64,000 bases of DNA from Mycobacterium sp. 4858 (GTDB lineage: Bacteria; Actinomycetota; Actinomycetes; Mycobacteriales; Mycobacteriaceae). Below are positions 16,480-24,482 of the stretch, piece after piece; positions within the stretch are counted from its first letter, which is position 1, and each line of letters starts with the position of its first letter. The notes under the pieces are model-generated. The model had not been told where the DNA came from, made no database searches, and was given only the letters and a program-made list of their open reading frames with translations. The stretch spans positions 2,103,482-2,167,481 of the forward strand of contig NZ_LT968776.1 of the NCBI RefSeq assembly GCF_900240975.1. The letters are read 5' to 3'. Both the position numbers and the translations under genes were made by a program.

Positions 16480-18281
16480 CGCCCGGCCTCGCCGCCGCGA
16501 ATCAGGTAGCCCTCCAGGCGACCGTCGCCCCGCCACTCGCGCAGCAGGTCGGCGTACTCCGTGGGCGCGCCGAAGAAGAAGCTGCCTTGTCGGGTCTTGT
16601 TGTCCGCCTTGCCCTCCCGGTTGTAGTAGCCGGGGGTGCACGTTTGCGCGCGTTCGGCGCTGGCAGCCGACCGGGCGACGACCGTGTCGACCCAGGCGGA
16701 CTCGGCGGCGGGAGCGGCCTCGACTTCGCTGACCCCGTGCCCGAGCGCCCACGCGATGATCCACGCGGCGTGGGTAGCCTGCACGTCCAGCAGGTAGGGG
16801 AAGTTCACCGTCAGACCCGCCTGCGCGATGCTCTCGATGAAGCAGTTCGGGAACTTCGTCGTGCACAACCCCTGGAAGGTGCGCACCCCGTCGCGCCAGT
16901 GTTCGGTCAGCGACACCCCGTCGCGGCCGATCAGCTCGAAGCCCGTCCGACGGCAGTAGTCGGTGCCCACCTCGAAACCCGTTGCGAAGATGAGGCAGTC
17001 GAGCTCGTAGGGCACGCCGTCGACCACCACACCCGACTCGGTGATGCGCTGCACGCCACGGCCGCGGGTGTCGACCAGGGTGACGTTGTCGCTGTTGAAC
17101 GTCTGCAGGTATTCGTCGTGGAAGCAGGGTCGTTTGCAGAAGTACCCGTACCACGGCTTGAGCGCCTCCGCGGTCGACGGATCGGCGACGATGCCGGCGA
17201 CCCGCGCCCGGATTTCCTCCATCTTGGCGAAGTCCGCGATCTCGATGTCGCGGCCACGCTGCGCCGGGTCGACGACGCCGTCGCCGTCGTGGCGCATCAC
17301 CGGCAGCTTGCGCGTGATGCTCGTCCAGGCGTCGTCGACCAGGTCTTCGTCGGCCTGGCCGCCGGCGGTGAGGATCTGGAAGTTCTCGATGCGCCTGCGC
17401 TGCCAGCCCGGCCGTAATGTGCCGGCCCACAGGGGATCCGTCGCACGGTTGGCCCGCACGTCCACCGACGACGGCGTGCGCTGGAAGACGTGCAGCCGCC
17501 GCGCCGCCCGGGCGAGGTGCGGGACGCATTGGATCGCCGTGGCCCCGGTACCGATGATCCCGACGCGCTTGTCGGCGAGGTGCTCCAGGTTCTCCCCGGT
17601 GTAGGCATAGTCCCACCGGCTGGTGTGGAACGCGTGGCCGCGAAACGCGCCGAGGCCCTCGATGCCGGGCAGCTTGGGTTTGGCCTGGTAGCCATTGGCC
17701 ATGGACACGAACCGGGCCCGCATCTCGTCGCCGCGGTCGGTGCGGATGATCCAGCGCGATCCTTCTGCATCCCAACGTATCTCGCGTACGTCGGTGCTCA
17801 GGCACGCGTCGCGGTAGAGGTCGTAGTGCCGGGCGATCCGCTGGCAATGAGCGAAGATCTCCGCCCCCTTGGCGTACTTTTCGGTCGGCAGGTAGCCGAG
17901 TTCCTCCAGCAGCGGCATGTACACGTAGGACTCGACGTCACAGGCGATTCCCGGGTACCGGTTCCAGTACCACGTCCCGCCCACGTCGGCCGCCCTGTCG
18001 ATCAGCCGCACGCTGTCGACACCGAGCTGACGCAGCCGCACCCCCGTCAACAGCCCGCCGAACCCGGCGCCGATGATGGCCACGTCGACCTCGTCGGTCA
18101 GCGGCTCGCGGTCGAAAGTCCCGTCCGTCCAGGGGTCTTCGGCGAAGTGGGCGAAGGCCCCGGTCGTCTCCACGTACTGCGCGATGCCGTCCGGGCGCAG
18201 GCGACGTGCGCGCTCTTCGGCGTACCTGCGTCGCAGCGCGTCGACGTCGAATCCCACGCCAACGGTTTCAGTCACGGACAC
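16476..18281 (-). CDS. Baeyer-Villiger monooxygenase (cyclohexanone/cycloketone type)
   Basis: The 601-residue protein has an N-terminal extension typical of type I BVMOs (VDALRRRYAEERARRLRPDG), the FAD motif AIIGAGFGGLLTGVRLRQ near residue 70, GGTWYWNRYPGIACDVES, and the BVMO fingerprint FRGHAFHTSRWDYAY. The NADPH motif VGIIGTGATAIQCVPHLAR follows. Enzymes of this length and motif set oxidise cyclic or long-chain ketones to lactones or esters. The start is GTG at 18281. A TetR gene lies 44 bp upstream on the same strand with a palindrome in between, so regulated expression is likely. The two BVMOs differ in N-terminal length and are not simple duplicates. Confidence 0.92.
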   Translation of the reverse strand: MSVTETVGVGFDVDALRRRYAEERARRLRPDGIAQYVETTGAFAHFAEDPWTDGTFDREPLTDEVDVAIIGAGFGGLLTGVRLRQLGVDSVRLIDRAADVGGTWYWNRYPGIACDVESYVYMPLLEELGYLPTEKYAKGAEIFAHCQRIARHYDLYRDACLSTDVREIRWDAEGSRWIIRTDRGDEMRARFVSMANGYQAKPKLPGIEGLGAFRGHAFHTSRWDYAYTGENLEHLADKRVGIIGTGATAIQCVPHLARAARRLHVFQRTPSSVDVRANRATDPLWAGTLRPGWQRRRIENFQILTAGGQADEDLVDDAWTSITRKLPVMRHDGDGVVDPAQRGRDIEIADFAKMEEIRARVAGIVADPSTAEALKPWYGYFCKRPCFHDEYLQTFNSDNVTLVDTRGRGVQRITESGVVVDGVPYELDCLIFATGFEVGTDYCRRTGFELIGRDGVSLTEHWRDGVRTFQGLCTTKFPNCFIESIAQAGLTVNFPYLLDVQATHAAWIIAWALGHGVSEVEAAPAAESAWVDTVVARSAASAERAQTCTPGYYNREGKADNKTRQGSFFFGAPTEYADLLREWRGDGRLEGYLIRGGEAGR

Positions 18282-18307
18282 GATCCTCTCGCGCGCCCGA
18301 CTATATA

Positions 18308-18321
18308 ATCAATCGCTTGAT
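18308..18321. promoter_or_regulatory. Inverted repeat upstream of the BVMO gene (candidate TetR operator)
   Basis: ATCAA (18308-18312) and TTGAT (18317-18321) form a perfect 5-4-5 inverted repeat in the 44-bp gap between the TetR stop and the BVMO start. The flanking TATAATC resembles the sequence beside the larger palindrome at 19046-19063, so the same TetR protein could bind both sites. Binding is inference. Confidence 0.45.
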
Positions 18322-18325
18322 CACA

Positions 18326-19003
18326 TCAAGGGTCCTGTCGCAGCTTTCTCCGCCTGCCCGCAGCTACTGCAGGCCCCGGGCTAAGCAACGTTCCCCGGAT
18401 CAACTTCTTCGCCGCGGCCAGCGCGGCGTGATAGTCCCGGGGCGGGGACGTGGCCGCCAGTTCGGTCAACCCATAGATGAGCGCGTAGACGGCCTCGATG
18501 ATGCCGTTGCGGTCGGCCCGGTGCGCGAGCTCGCCCCGGCGGTAGGCATCGTCGACGACGCCCTCGATGATCCCGCGAAACACCTGGAATTCGGCCGCGA
18601 GCCGCGAATCGCGGGTGACGGCGCCCTCGGCGCGGATCACCCACTCGAAGGCGGCCAGATCGGGATACTCGCGCATGAGCCGGCCCGATTCGTCGAGCAC
18701 CGCCTCGATCCGGTCGACGGCGGTCCCCGGGCGCGCGGCGGCCGCGCGCAGCCGCGGCAGCGCGACGTCGGTCCGCGCCGCTATCGCGGCGTTGATCAGC
18801 TCCGCCTTGTTCGGAAAGTAGTTGTAGAGGCTGGCGCTGGTGACGTTCGCGGCCCGGGCGATCTCACGGATGGTGGCGCCCGCGTACCCGAATTCGGCCA
18901 CGCAGCGCATGGTGGCAACGACGATCCGCTGCCGCGTCTCCTCGCCGCTGGCGCCGACCGGACGTCCCCGTTGCGCCCGCGTCACCGTGCTGTCCTCACT
19001 CAC
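18326..19003 (-). CDS. TetR family transcriptional regulator (paralogue of the divergent TetR)
   Basis: This 225-residue TetR regulator begins with a helix-turn-helix (RIVVATMRCVAEFGYAGATI, then REIARAANVTSASLYNYFPN) and has a C-terminal ligand-binding domain. The frame is open to a GTG at 19036, but the GTG at 19003 gives an N-terminus matching the divergent paralogue and leaves room for a promoter next to the palindrome at 19046-19063. Nearly all of the DNA-binding domain is shared with the TetR at 19129. It precedes the two BVMO genes on the same strand and probably represses them. Confidence 0.9.
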   Translation of the reverse strand: MSEDSTVTRAQRGRPVGASGEETRQRIVVATMRCVAEFGYAGATIREIARAANVTSASLYNYFPNKAELINAAIAARTDVALPRLRAAAARPGTAVDRIEAVLDESGRLMREYPDLAAFEWVIRAEGAVTRDSRLAAEFQVFRGIIEGVVDDAYRRGELAHRADRNGIIEAVYALIYGLTELAATSPPRDYHAALAAAKKLIRGTLLSPGPAVAAGRRRKLRQDP

Positions 19004-19045
19004 GCGTCCCGTCCGCCGGCTCCCGGTCCCCGACACGGTCGAATA

Positions 19046-19063
19046 TAATCGAGTGATCGATTA
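19046..19063. promoter_or_regulatory. Perfect 7-4-7 palindrome between the two paralogous TetR genes
   Basis: TAATCGA at 19046-19052 and TCGATTA at 19057-19063 are exact reverse complements around a GTGA spacer. The site lies in the divergent gap between two TetR genes whose DNA-binding domains are close paralogues, so one or both probably bind it. A related, shorter repeat occurs before the BVMO genes at 18308-18321. Confidence 0.6.
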
Positions 19064-19128
19064 GTTCCGGCTTCGCCGCGGAGGTGCGTAGTGCGTGATG
19101 TACGGAGCTGCGGCGGGCTTCCCGCCGC

Positions 19129-19770
19129 ATGAGCGTCACGCCGCCGCAATTGGGTCGGCCGGTGGGTGCCGACGGTGAGCAGACCCGGGCCCGCATCATC
19201 ACCGCCGCGATGCGATGTGTGGCCGAGAATGGCTATTCGCGCACCACGATTCGCGAGATCGCCCGGGCGGCCGACGTCACCAGCGGCAGTCTGTACCACT
19301 ACTTCCCGAACAAGTCCGAATTGCTGGACGCGGCCGTCGAGGACATCGAACGCATGGCGGTGCCGCGGCTGCGAGCCGCCGCCGCGGGTCCCGGCGGCGT
19401 GGTCGATCGCCTCGCGGCGGTGCTGGACGAGGCGAGCCGGCTGATGCGCGAGCATCCGCATCTGGCCGCATTCGATCGCGCGGTCCGCGCCGAAAGCAAC
19501 GAGCACCCGGTTCGCGGCCGACCGGAGTATCCCGGGCTGAAGGCGTTGCGCGGCGCCGTCGCCGAGATCATCGGGGACGCCCGAACCCGGGGCGCGCTGC
19601 CCGCCGACACGGACGTGCGGGCCACGGTCGACGCCATCTACGCGCTGACTCGCGGGCTGACGGAGCGGGCGGCCAGTCTGGGCCCGGAGGCGTACGCGGC
19701 CACGCTCGCCTCCGCGAAGGACTTGGTCAGGGGGACGCTTTTCGTGCGCGCGGCCGGTGTACGGCGATGA
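19129..19770 (+). CDS. TetR family transcriptional regulator (paralogue of the TetR at 18326)
   Basis: The 213-residue protein opens MSVTPPQLGRPVGADGEQTR and continues with RIITAAMRCVAENGYSRTTI and REIARAADVTSGSLYHYFPN, the TetR helix-turn-helix. The same blocks appear in the divergent neighbour with few changes, and the ligand-binding domains also align (for example LDEASRLMREHPHLAAFD against LDESGRLMREYPDLAAFE). The pair therefore looks like an inverted duplication that has diverged. Its stop overlaps the start of the LLM-class monooxygenase by 3 bp (ATGA), so it is co-translated with that gene. Confidence 0.92.
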   Translation: MSVTPPQLGRPVGADGEQTRARIITAAMRCVAENGYSRTTIREIARAADVTSGSLYHYFPNKSELLDAAVEDIERMAVPRLRAAAAGPGGVVDRLAAVLDEASRLMREHPHLAAFDRAVRAESNEHPVRGRPEYPGLKALRGAVAEIIGDARTRGALPADTDVRATVDAIYALTRGLTERAASLGPEAYAATLASAKDLVRGTLFVRAAGVRR

Positions 19771-20744
19771 GCCTGCTCACCGCGTTGCGGCTGAACATGA
19801 CCAACATCGCCGACCCCACGGCGCGCCAGGCCGCCCGTTACCAGGCGGCGCTGGACATGGCCGAATTCGCCGATCAGCGCGGGCTCACCGCCGTCAGCGC
19901 GGAAGAACATCACCTGGCCGCCACGAGTTGGCTTCCGTCACCGCTGATTTTGGCGGCCGCCATCGCCGGGCGGACGCGCACCGTGCGCATCAGCATCAAC
20001 GCGCTGATCATCCCGCTCTATGACCCGATTCGGTTGGCCGAGGACATCGCCGTACTGGACAACATCAGCCAGGGCCGGTTCAGTTTCGTGGCCGGCATGG
20101 GTTACCGACCGGAGGAATATCGCGCCGCCGGCAAGGACTGGGCGCGACGGGCCGAGTTGATGGACCGCTGCTTGACGGTTTTGCTCAAGGCGTGGAGCGA
20201 TGAACCCTTCGATCATGACGGGCTGCTGATCGACGTCACACCGAAGCCGCACACCCGTCCCCATCCGGTGTTCTTTGTCGGCGGCATGAGTGCCGCGGCG
20301 GCCCGGCGCGCGGCGCGCTTCGGGCTTCCGTTTTCGCCACCGATGGCGATGCCCGAAGTGGAAGCGGTCTATGAGCGGGAGCTGCGCGACCGCGGTACGA
20401 CGGGTTTCGTCTATCACCCCGAGAGCGGAAGCAGGGTGACGCTGTTGCACGCCGACCCCGACGAAGCCTGGTCTTGTTACGGCGCTTTCATCATGAACGA
20501 GGCCGCCGAGTACAGCGGCTGGAAGCGCCCGGGGGTTCCGCGGCCCAACGAGGCCGGCGCCACCTCGATCGAGGACCTGCGCCGGCTCAACCATGTCGAG
20601 ATCCTCACCCCCGCCCAGCTGGTCGATCAAATCCGCGCCGGGAGAAGGGAGGTCGTGATGAACCCCCTCATGGGTGGCCTACCGATCGACGCCGGATGGG
20701 CAAGCCTGCACTTGTTGACGGATGACGTTCTTCCCCACGTGTGA
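19767..20744 (+). CDS. LLM class flavin-dependent oxidoreductase (luciferase-like)
   Basis: The 325-residue protein fits the bacterial luciferase-like monooxygenase family: N-terminal strand LTALRLNMTNIADP, LDMAEFADQRGLTAVSAEEH (conserved acid/His), TRTVRISINALIIPLYDPIRLAEDIAVLD, and QGRFSFVAGMGYRPEEY. Such enzymes use reduced FMN or F420. In mycobacteria many are F420-dependent, but the cofactor cannot be decided here. The true start is the ATG at 19767 within the TetR stop; the open frame upstream is TetR shadow. Its last 77 bp overlap the convergent DUF417-like gene. Confidence 0.9.
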   Translation: MSLLTALRLNMTNIADPTARQAARYQAALDMAEFADQRGLTAVSAEEHHLAATSWLPSPLILAAAIAGRTRTVRISINALIIPLYDPIRLAEDIAVLDNISQGRFSFVAGMGYRPEEYRAAGKDWARRAELMDRCLTVLLKAWSDEPFDHDGLLIDVTPKPHTRPHPVFFVGGMSAAAARRAARFGLPFSPPMAMPEVEAVYERELRDRGTTGFVYHPESGSRVTLLHADPDEAWSCYGAFIMNEAAEYSGWKRPGVPRPNEAGATSIEDLRRLNHVEILTPAQLVDQIRAGRREVVMNPLMGGLPIDAGWASLHLLTDDVLPHV

Positions 20745-21213
20745 CGTTCACTGCCGCAAGCGAATCGCCCAGTGTCCATAGTGCGACCCCGATCAGCACC
20801 AAGTCCTTGAGCAGGAACTGACCGGGTTTGGCCGAGAGCACGGGAAGGCCCGCGGAATGGGTGACGACCACCCCGGGCGTGGTGAACAAGAAACTCAGCG
20901 TCCCCAAGAAGAGCACCACCGCCAGCGCGCTACCGGCCGCCGACGCGCGCGGCCATACCGGCCGCAACGCAATCAGCAGCGCCGCAACGATTTCCATCGT
21001 GCCCAGCCCTCGCGCGACCGTGGTGGCGCTGACCACGTCGTACATCCAGCTCATCAGCGGGCTGTGTTCGATGAGCACGCGGGCTTCCATTTTCACGTAC
21101 TTGCCGAAGCCGATCCATGCCAACACGACGACCAGGCCATAGCGGCTGATGAGGTGCCCGCACCGGATCAGCCGTTGCGCCAACGGTTTTGCGCCTGGTT
21201 CGTTTCCGGTCAC
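20668..21213 (-). CDS. DoxX/DUF417-like small membrane protein
   Basis: This 181-residue protein has four hydrophobic helices: SRYGLVVVLAWIGFGKYV, GTMEIVAALLIALRPVW, AGSALAVVLFLGTLSFLF, and LKDLVLIGVALWTLGDSL. The spacing, GFGKY in helix 1, PLMSW, and FLFTTPGV-type loop resemble DUF417/YkgB-family membrane proteins related to DoxX. The start is GTG at 21213, 31 bp after the peroxiredoxin-like gene, so the two probably form an operon. Such proteins are often found near redox or stress enzymes; the function is unproven. Its end overlaps the convergent LLM gene by 77 bp. Confidence 0.8.
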   Translation of the reverse strand: MTGNEPGAKPLAQRLIRCGHLISRYGLVVVLAWIGFGKYVKMEARVLIEHSPLMSWMYDVVSATTVARGLGTMEIVAALLIALRPVWPRASAAGSALAVVLFLGTLSFLFTTPGVVVTHSAGLPVLSAKPGQFLLKDLVLIGVALWTLGDSLAAVNVTRGEERHPSTSAGLPIRRRSVGHP

Positions 21214-21244
21214 GTACTGAGCACGAGCGCGCGCGGCCCCGAGT

Positions 21245-21922
21245 TCACTCGAGGCCGTTCAGGGCTTCGATGATGTCGGCGACCTCGGTGCGGGTGGTGT
21301 AGTCGGGATGGACGTCGATCCAGTGGATCGTCCCGGCACGGTCGATGATCGTCACGGTCGGCATCGGCAGCCCGGACGTCCCGTCGGCATTGGCTTCCCG
21401 GAGCTCGAGGCCCAGTCCGCGCTGCGCGGCCTGGGCGTCTTCCGACGGTGCGGTGAGTACGCCCAGGGCCGCCGCGACCTGATTGCCTGGGTCGGACAGC
21501 ACGGTGAAGCTCAACGCGTTCGTCTGCTGCGACGACAATGAGCCGTCTGGTTTTTGCGGGCTGATGGCCACCAGGGCGACATCGCGCTGCGCCAGCAGCG
21601 GCACCAAATGCTCCTGGTAGGCGCGCAGGGTCAGATTGCAGTAGGGGCACCATGCGCCGCGGTAGAACACCACCACCGCACTGCGCCCACCGACGCTCTC
21701 GGCCAGGGTGGTGGGTTCGCCGCGCACGTCGAGGAGCTGCCCGTCAGGCATCGGGGTGCCGGTCGCGGCGACGCCGGACGGCACGCCACCGTCCCGCAGC
21801 CGCGCCTGCTCGGCACCGAAGGTGTCAGCGATGTCCTGGGGCAGCCGGCCTGCCATCTCCTGCTGGAATCGCGCGACCCGCTCGGCGATGGTCGAATGTT
21901 GGGTGTCGGCGGTACTGGTCAT
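21245..21922 (-). CDS. Peroxiredoxin-like (AhpC/TSA) protein
   Basis: The 225-residue protein has a thioredoxin fold with an AhpC/TSA-type active site: VVVFYRGAWCPYCNLTLRAY, containing a CxxC pair rather than the single peroxidatic Cys of typical AhpC. The later sequence ALVAISPQKPDG and PTVTIIDRAGTIHWIDVHPD fit the PRX-like subfamily. It probably reduces peroxides or acts as a thiol oxidoreductase. The ATG at 21922 was preferred over upstream starts because GAGGACCTC precedes it. It is divergent from a TetR gene and shares a 31-bp-spaced operon with the DUF417-like gene. Confidence 0.88.
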   Translation of the reverse strand: MTSTADTQHSTIAERVARFQQEMAGRLPQDIADTFGAEQARLRDGGVPSGVAATGTPMPDGQLLDVRGEPTTLAESVGGRSAVVVFYRGAWCPYCNLTLRAYQEHLVPLLAQRDVALVAISPQKPDGSLSSQQTNALSFTVLSDPGNQVAAALGVLTAPSEDAQAAQRGLGLELREANADGTSGLPMPTVTIIDRAGTIHWIDVHPDYTTRTEVADIIEALNGLE

Positions 21923-22015
21923 GAGGTCCTCATCCCTGGCATGTGTGCCGGCTTGGCGCACAACGACTTCCGGCACCGGCTCGTGACATTTGCGACCAGC
22001 ATGCGTAATGCAAAA

Positions 22016-22031
22016 TGGAGTGTCAACTCCA
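22016..22031. promoter_or_regulatory. Inverted repeat in peroxiredoxin/TetR divergent promoter
   Basis: TGGAGT (22016-22021) and ACTCCA (22026-22031) form a perfect 6-4-6 inverted repeat in the 152-bp gap between the leftward peroxiredoxin-like gene and the rightward TetR gene. It is the likely operator of that TetR protein. Confidence 0.55.
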
Positions 22032-22074
22032 AAACGGGTAGATTGCGGTGGTCGCTCCGCAGAAAGGGGGCTCC

Positions 22075-22692
22075 ATGGCGCCGGTCCCGTACGACAAATT
22101 GACCACGAAGGGCCGCGCGACCCGCGCGCGGATCGTGGCCGCCGCTTCGGAGTTGATGCTGCGGCGCGGTGTCGCGCGCACGACCATCGAGGACATCCAG
22201 GAAGCCGCGTCCATCAGCACCTCGCAGATGTACCACTACTTCGCCGACAAGAGCGACCTGGTGGCCGCCGTCATCGACTTTCAGACCGACCGCGTCCTCG
22301 GCGTGCAGCACCTGGGTCTGGACCGCATTGACAGCATCGAGGACCTGTCCCGCTGGCGCGACATCATGGTGAACCTGGTGCGGAGCCTGGGGTGCGCCGG
22401 CGGCTGCCCGATCGGCTCGATGGCCAACGAGCTGTCCGAGGCGGATCCCGTCGCACGTGCCCAGCTCGCCCGGTCATTCGCCCAGTGGGAGAACATGATT
22501 CACGACGGACTGGCCGCAATCTCTGCGCGCGGCGAGCTGGCCGAGGGAACGGACATCGAGCGCGTCGCATTGGCCATGCTCGCCGGCATTCAGGGTGGGT
22601 TGCTCCTCAGCCAGGTGCGTCGCGACACCGCGCCTCTGGAAGCTGCGGTAGACACGATGATCGAACACCTGAGGCGCCTGGGCATGCGGTGA
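22075..22692 (+). CDS. TetR family transcriptional regulator
   Basis: The 205-residue protein has a TetR helix-turn-helix (RIVAAASELMLRRGVARTTI, EDIQEAASISTSQMYHYFAD) and a ligand domain with a Cys-rich stretch LGCAGGCPIGSMANEL. A CxxxC-like pair at this place is known in some TetR proteins that sense electrophiles or oxidants, which would fit the divergent peroxiredoxin, but this is inference. The ATG at 22075 has AAAGGGGG just upstream; an open frame reaches a GTG at 22048. The operator at 22016-22031 probably serves both directions. Confidence 0.9.
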   Translation: MAPVPYDKLTTKGRATRARIVAAASELMLRRGVARTTIEDIQEAASISTSQMYHYFADKSDLVAAVIDFQTDRVLGVQHLGLDRIDSIEDLSRWRDIMVNLVRSLGCAGGCPIGSMANELSEADPVARAQLARSFAQWENMIHDGLAAISARGELAEGTDIERVALAMLAGIQGGLLLSQVRRDTAPLEAAVDTMIEHLRRLGMR

Positions 22693-22703
22693 GGCTCATG
22701 CCC

Positions 22704-23174
22704 TTATCCGGCGTGACGATCCCGCAACCGGGCCAGCGTCGCCTCGATACCCGCGGCGTTCGCCTTCGTCGCGCCGATCAGGGTGTAGTAGTTCAGCGCG
22801 TTCTTGATCGCACCGGCGTCGCGATAGTCGAACGTCTCGGTGACCCGTGTCCGGGTCGGTGACAGCGACTCGAATTCCCACCGCCAGCGGTGGCCCACCG
22901 GGTGACGCCATTCGACCAATTCGTCCGGTTTCAGAGCGGTCACCGTGCTGGTGATGCGGTACGGCAGGCCGTACATCCTCATCTTGGTCGAAAACGTCGA
23001 GCCGACAGTCAGTTTCGCGGGCGCCTTGATGTTGTCACGCACCGTCCCCGAACCGTCGAGTTCGCTGTGCCGCCGGGGATCGACTGCCATCGCGTACAGC
23101 TCGGCGGCCGGAGCGGCCACTTCGACCGACCGGCTCACCTGCCGCGGTCCCGCGTCGACAACGGTGACGTCCAC
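22704..23174 (-). CDS. SRPBCC family protein
   Basis: This 156-residue protein fits the START/SRPBCC fold: VSRSVEVAAPAAELYAMAVDP at the N-terminus, then GSGTVRDNI, GLPYRITSTVTALKPDELVEW, and RWRWEFESLSPTRTRVTETFDY, ending in a long C-terminal helix (NALNYYTLIGATKANAAGIE). These proteins bind hydrophobic ligands in a cavity; the ligand here is unknown. The start is GTG. It converges with the TetR gene, with 11 bp between the stops, and is divergent from the mycofactocin-coupled SDR. Confidence 0.85.
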   Translation of the reverse strand: MDVTVVDAGPRQVSRSVEVAAPAAELYAMAVDPRRHSELDGSGTVRDNIKAPAKLTVGSTFSTKMRMYGLPYRITSTVTALKPDELVEWRHPVGHRWRWEFESLSPTRTRVTETFDYRDAGAIKNALNYYTLIGATKANAAGIEATLARLRDRHAG

Positions 23175-23254
23175 GATGCGTCCCTCCGGTGAGCTGGTAA
23201 AGCGAACTCGACGCTACGCTTCGCCGGGGTCATCAGAAAGGACGTCAACAACCG

Positions 23255-24076
23255 ATGAGCCAGTCTTTGCCGGGAAAGGTGGCGCTGATCACCGGCGCCG
23301 CGCGAGGGCAGGGCCGGGCACATGCCGTACGCCTGGCCGCCGAGGGCGCCGACATCATCGCGGTCGACATCGCCGGGCCGTTGCCGCCGAGCGTCCCCTA
23401 CGATTCGCCCACCCCCGACGATCTGGCCGAGACGGCGCGGCTGGTCCGCACCGCGGGCAAACGGGTGATCACCGCGCCCGTCGACGTCCGCGATCTGGAC
23501 GCCCTCAAAGACGCCGTCGATCGGGCGGTCGGAGAACTGGGCCGCCTCGACATCATCGTGGCCAACGCCGGAATCTGCAGTCCCGCACCCTGGGACCAGA
23601 TCACGGCTGAGGCGTTTCGCGACACCATCGACACCAATGTGATCGGCACCTGGAACACGGTGATGGCCGGCGCCCCCCACATCATCGACGGCGGTCGCGG
23701 CGGATCGATCATCCTGATCGGTTCGGCGGCCGGCATCAACATGCAGTCGTTCATGATCCACTACACGGCCAGCAAGCATGCCGTCGTCGGGATGGCGCGA
23801 GCGTTCGCCGCCGAGTTGGGCCGGCACAACATCCGCGTCAACAGCCTCAACCCCGGCGCGGTCGCGACGCCAATGGGTACCGGTCGCATGCGCGAGGCGC
23901 TGCAGGCGGCCGCCGACACCTACCCGCATCTGCGCGGGCTGCACAAGCCGCTGCTGCCCGAGGGAATCGCGCAGCCCGAGGACATCGCCGACGCCGTCGC
24001 CTGGCTGGCCTCCGACCAGTCCCGGTTGGTCACGGCCACCCAGCTGTCCGTCGACATCGGGGTGGGCTACGTCTGA
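23255..24076 (+). CDS. Mycofactocin-coupled SDR family oxidoreductase
   Basis: The 273-residue enzyme has the SDR loop VALITGAARGQGRAHAVRLA followed by EGADIIAVDI and PLPPSVPYDSPTPDDLAET, an insertion typical of mycofactocin-coupled SDRs, whose NAD is held non-exchangeably and reoxidised through mycofactocin (family knowledge). The catalytic IHYTASKHAVVGMARAFA is present, and the C-terminus ends in DIGVGYV. The MSQSLPGKVALITGAARGQG start follows GAAAGGACGTC. An NDMA-type alcohol dehydrogenase at 13822 belongs to the same redox economy. Substrate unknown. Confidence 0.92.
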   Translation: MSQSLPGKVALITGAARGQGRAHAVRLAAEGADIIAVDIAGPLPPSVPYDSPTPDDLAETARLVRTAGKRVITAPVDVRDLDALKDAVDRAVGELGRLDIIVANAGICSPAPWDQITAEAFRDTIDTNVIGTWNTVMAGAPHIIDGGRGGSIILIGSAAGINMQSFMIHYTASKHAVVGMARAFAAELGRHNIRVNSLNPGAVATPMGTGRMREALQAAADTYPHLRGLHKPLLPEGIAQPEDIADAVAWLASDQSRLVTATQLSVDIGVGYV

Positions 24077-24239
24077 TCCCGGTCCGGACCCATCCCGGCC
24101 GCGCCTTCGACACCGTCGACCAGGCACAATGGTGGAGTCCTCGTCGCCTCGGCCGGGTCCGGGTCTTTCCTGACGCCCGTTTGCCCCGGCGGCTCCGCGG
24201 GGGAATACCGCGGGGCGATGCGCGCGTTGCGGCGAGGCA

Positions 24240-24254
24240 TACCCCACCCGGGTA
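24240..24254. promoter_or_regulatory. CsoR-like inverted repeat before the copper genes
   Basis: TACCC (24240-24244) and GGGTA (24250-24254) are inverted around CACCC, 15 bp before the CopZ-like start. Copper-sensing CsoR repressors bind sites of the TACCC-n-GGGTA type (established knowledge), and the downstream genes are copper genes. No csoR gene is visible in this window, so the regulator would be elsewhere. Confidence 0.6.
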
Positions 24255-24269
24255 CGAGGAAGGAAGACC

Positions 24270-24482
24270 ATGGTCACGAGCGAATACCGCGTGGACGGGA
24301 TGAGCTGCGCCCATTGCGAGGCGGCGGTCAAGGGCGAGGTCGGTCGTCTCCCGGGCGTGGAGCGCGTGGACGTCAGCGCCGACACCGGCAGGCTGGTGAT
24401 CACGAGTTCTCTTCCCATCGACGCGGCGGCGGTCCTCGGCGCGGTCGACGAGGCGGGCTACGAGGCCGTCTTGGTGGCATGA
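24270..24482 (+). CDS. copZ: CopZ-like copper chaperone (heavy-metal-associated domain)
   Basis: The 70-residue protein is a single heavy-metal-associated domain: the metal-binding GMSCAHCEAAV near residue 11, then VERVDVSADTGRLVI and DEAGYEAVLVA at the end. Such chaperones carry Cu(I) in the cytoplasm to a P-type ATPase. GAGGAAGGAAG lies upstream of the ATG. Its stop overlaps the start of the ATPase gene by 4 bp, so the two are co-translated. Specificity for copper rather than another thiophilic metal is inferred from the CopA-like partner and CsoR-like site. Confidence 0.9.
   Translation: MVTSEYRVDGMSCAHCEAAVKGEVGRLPGVERVDVSADTGRLVITSSLPIDAAAVLGAVDEAGYEAVLVA

Noticed and set aside
14863..17847. 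994-residue leftward frame spanning two BVMO genes
   Set aside because: Only its second part from 16479 is real; the first part is out-of-frame shadow of the upstream BVMO gene, which is coded in another frame.
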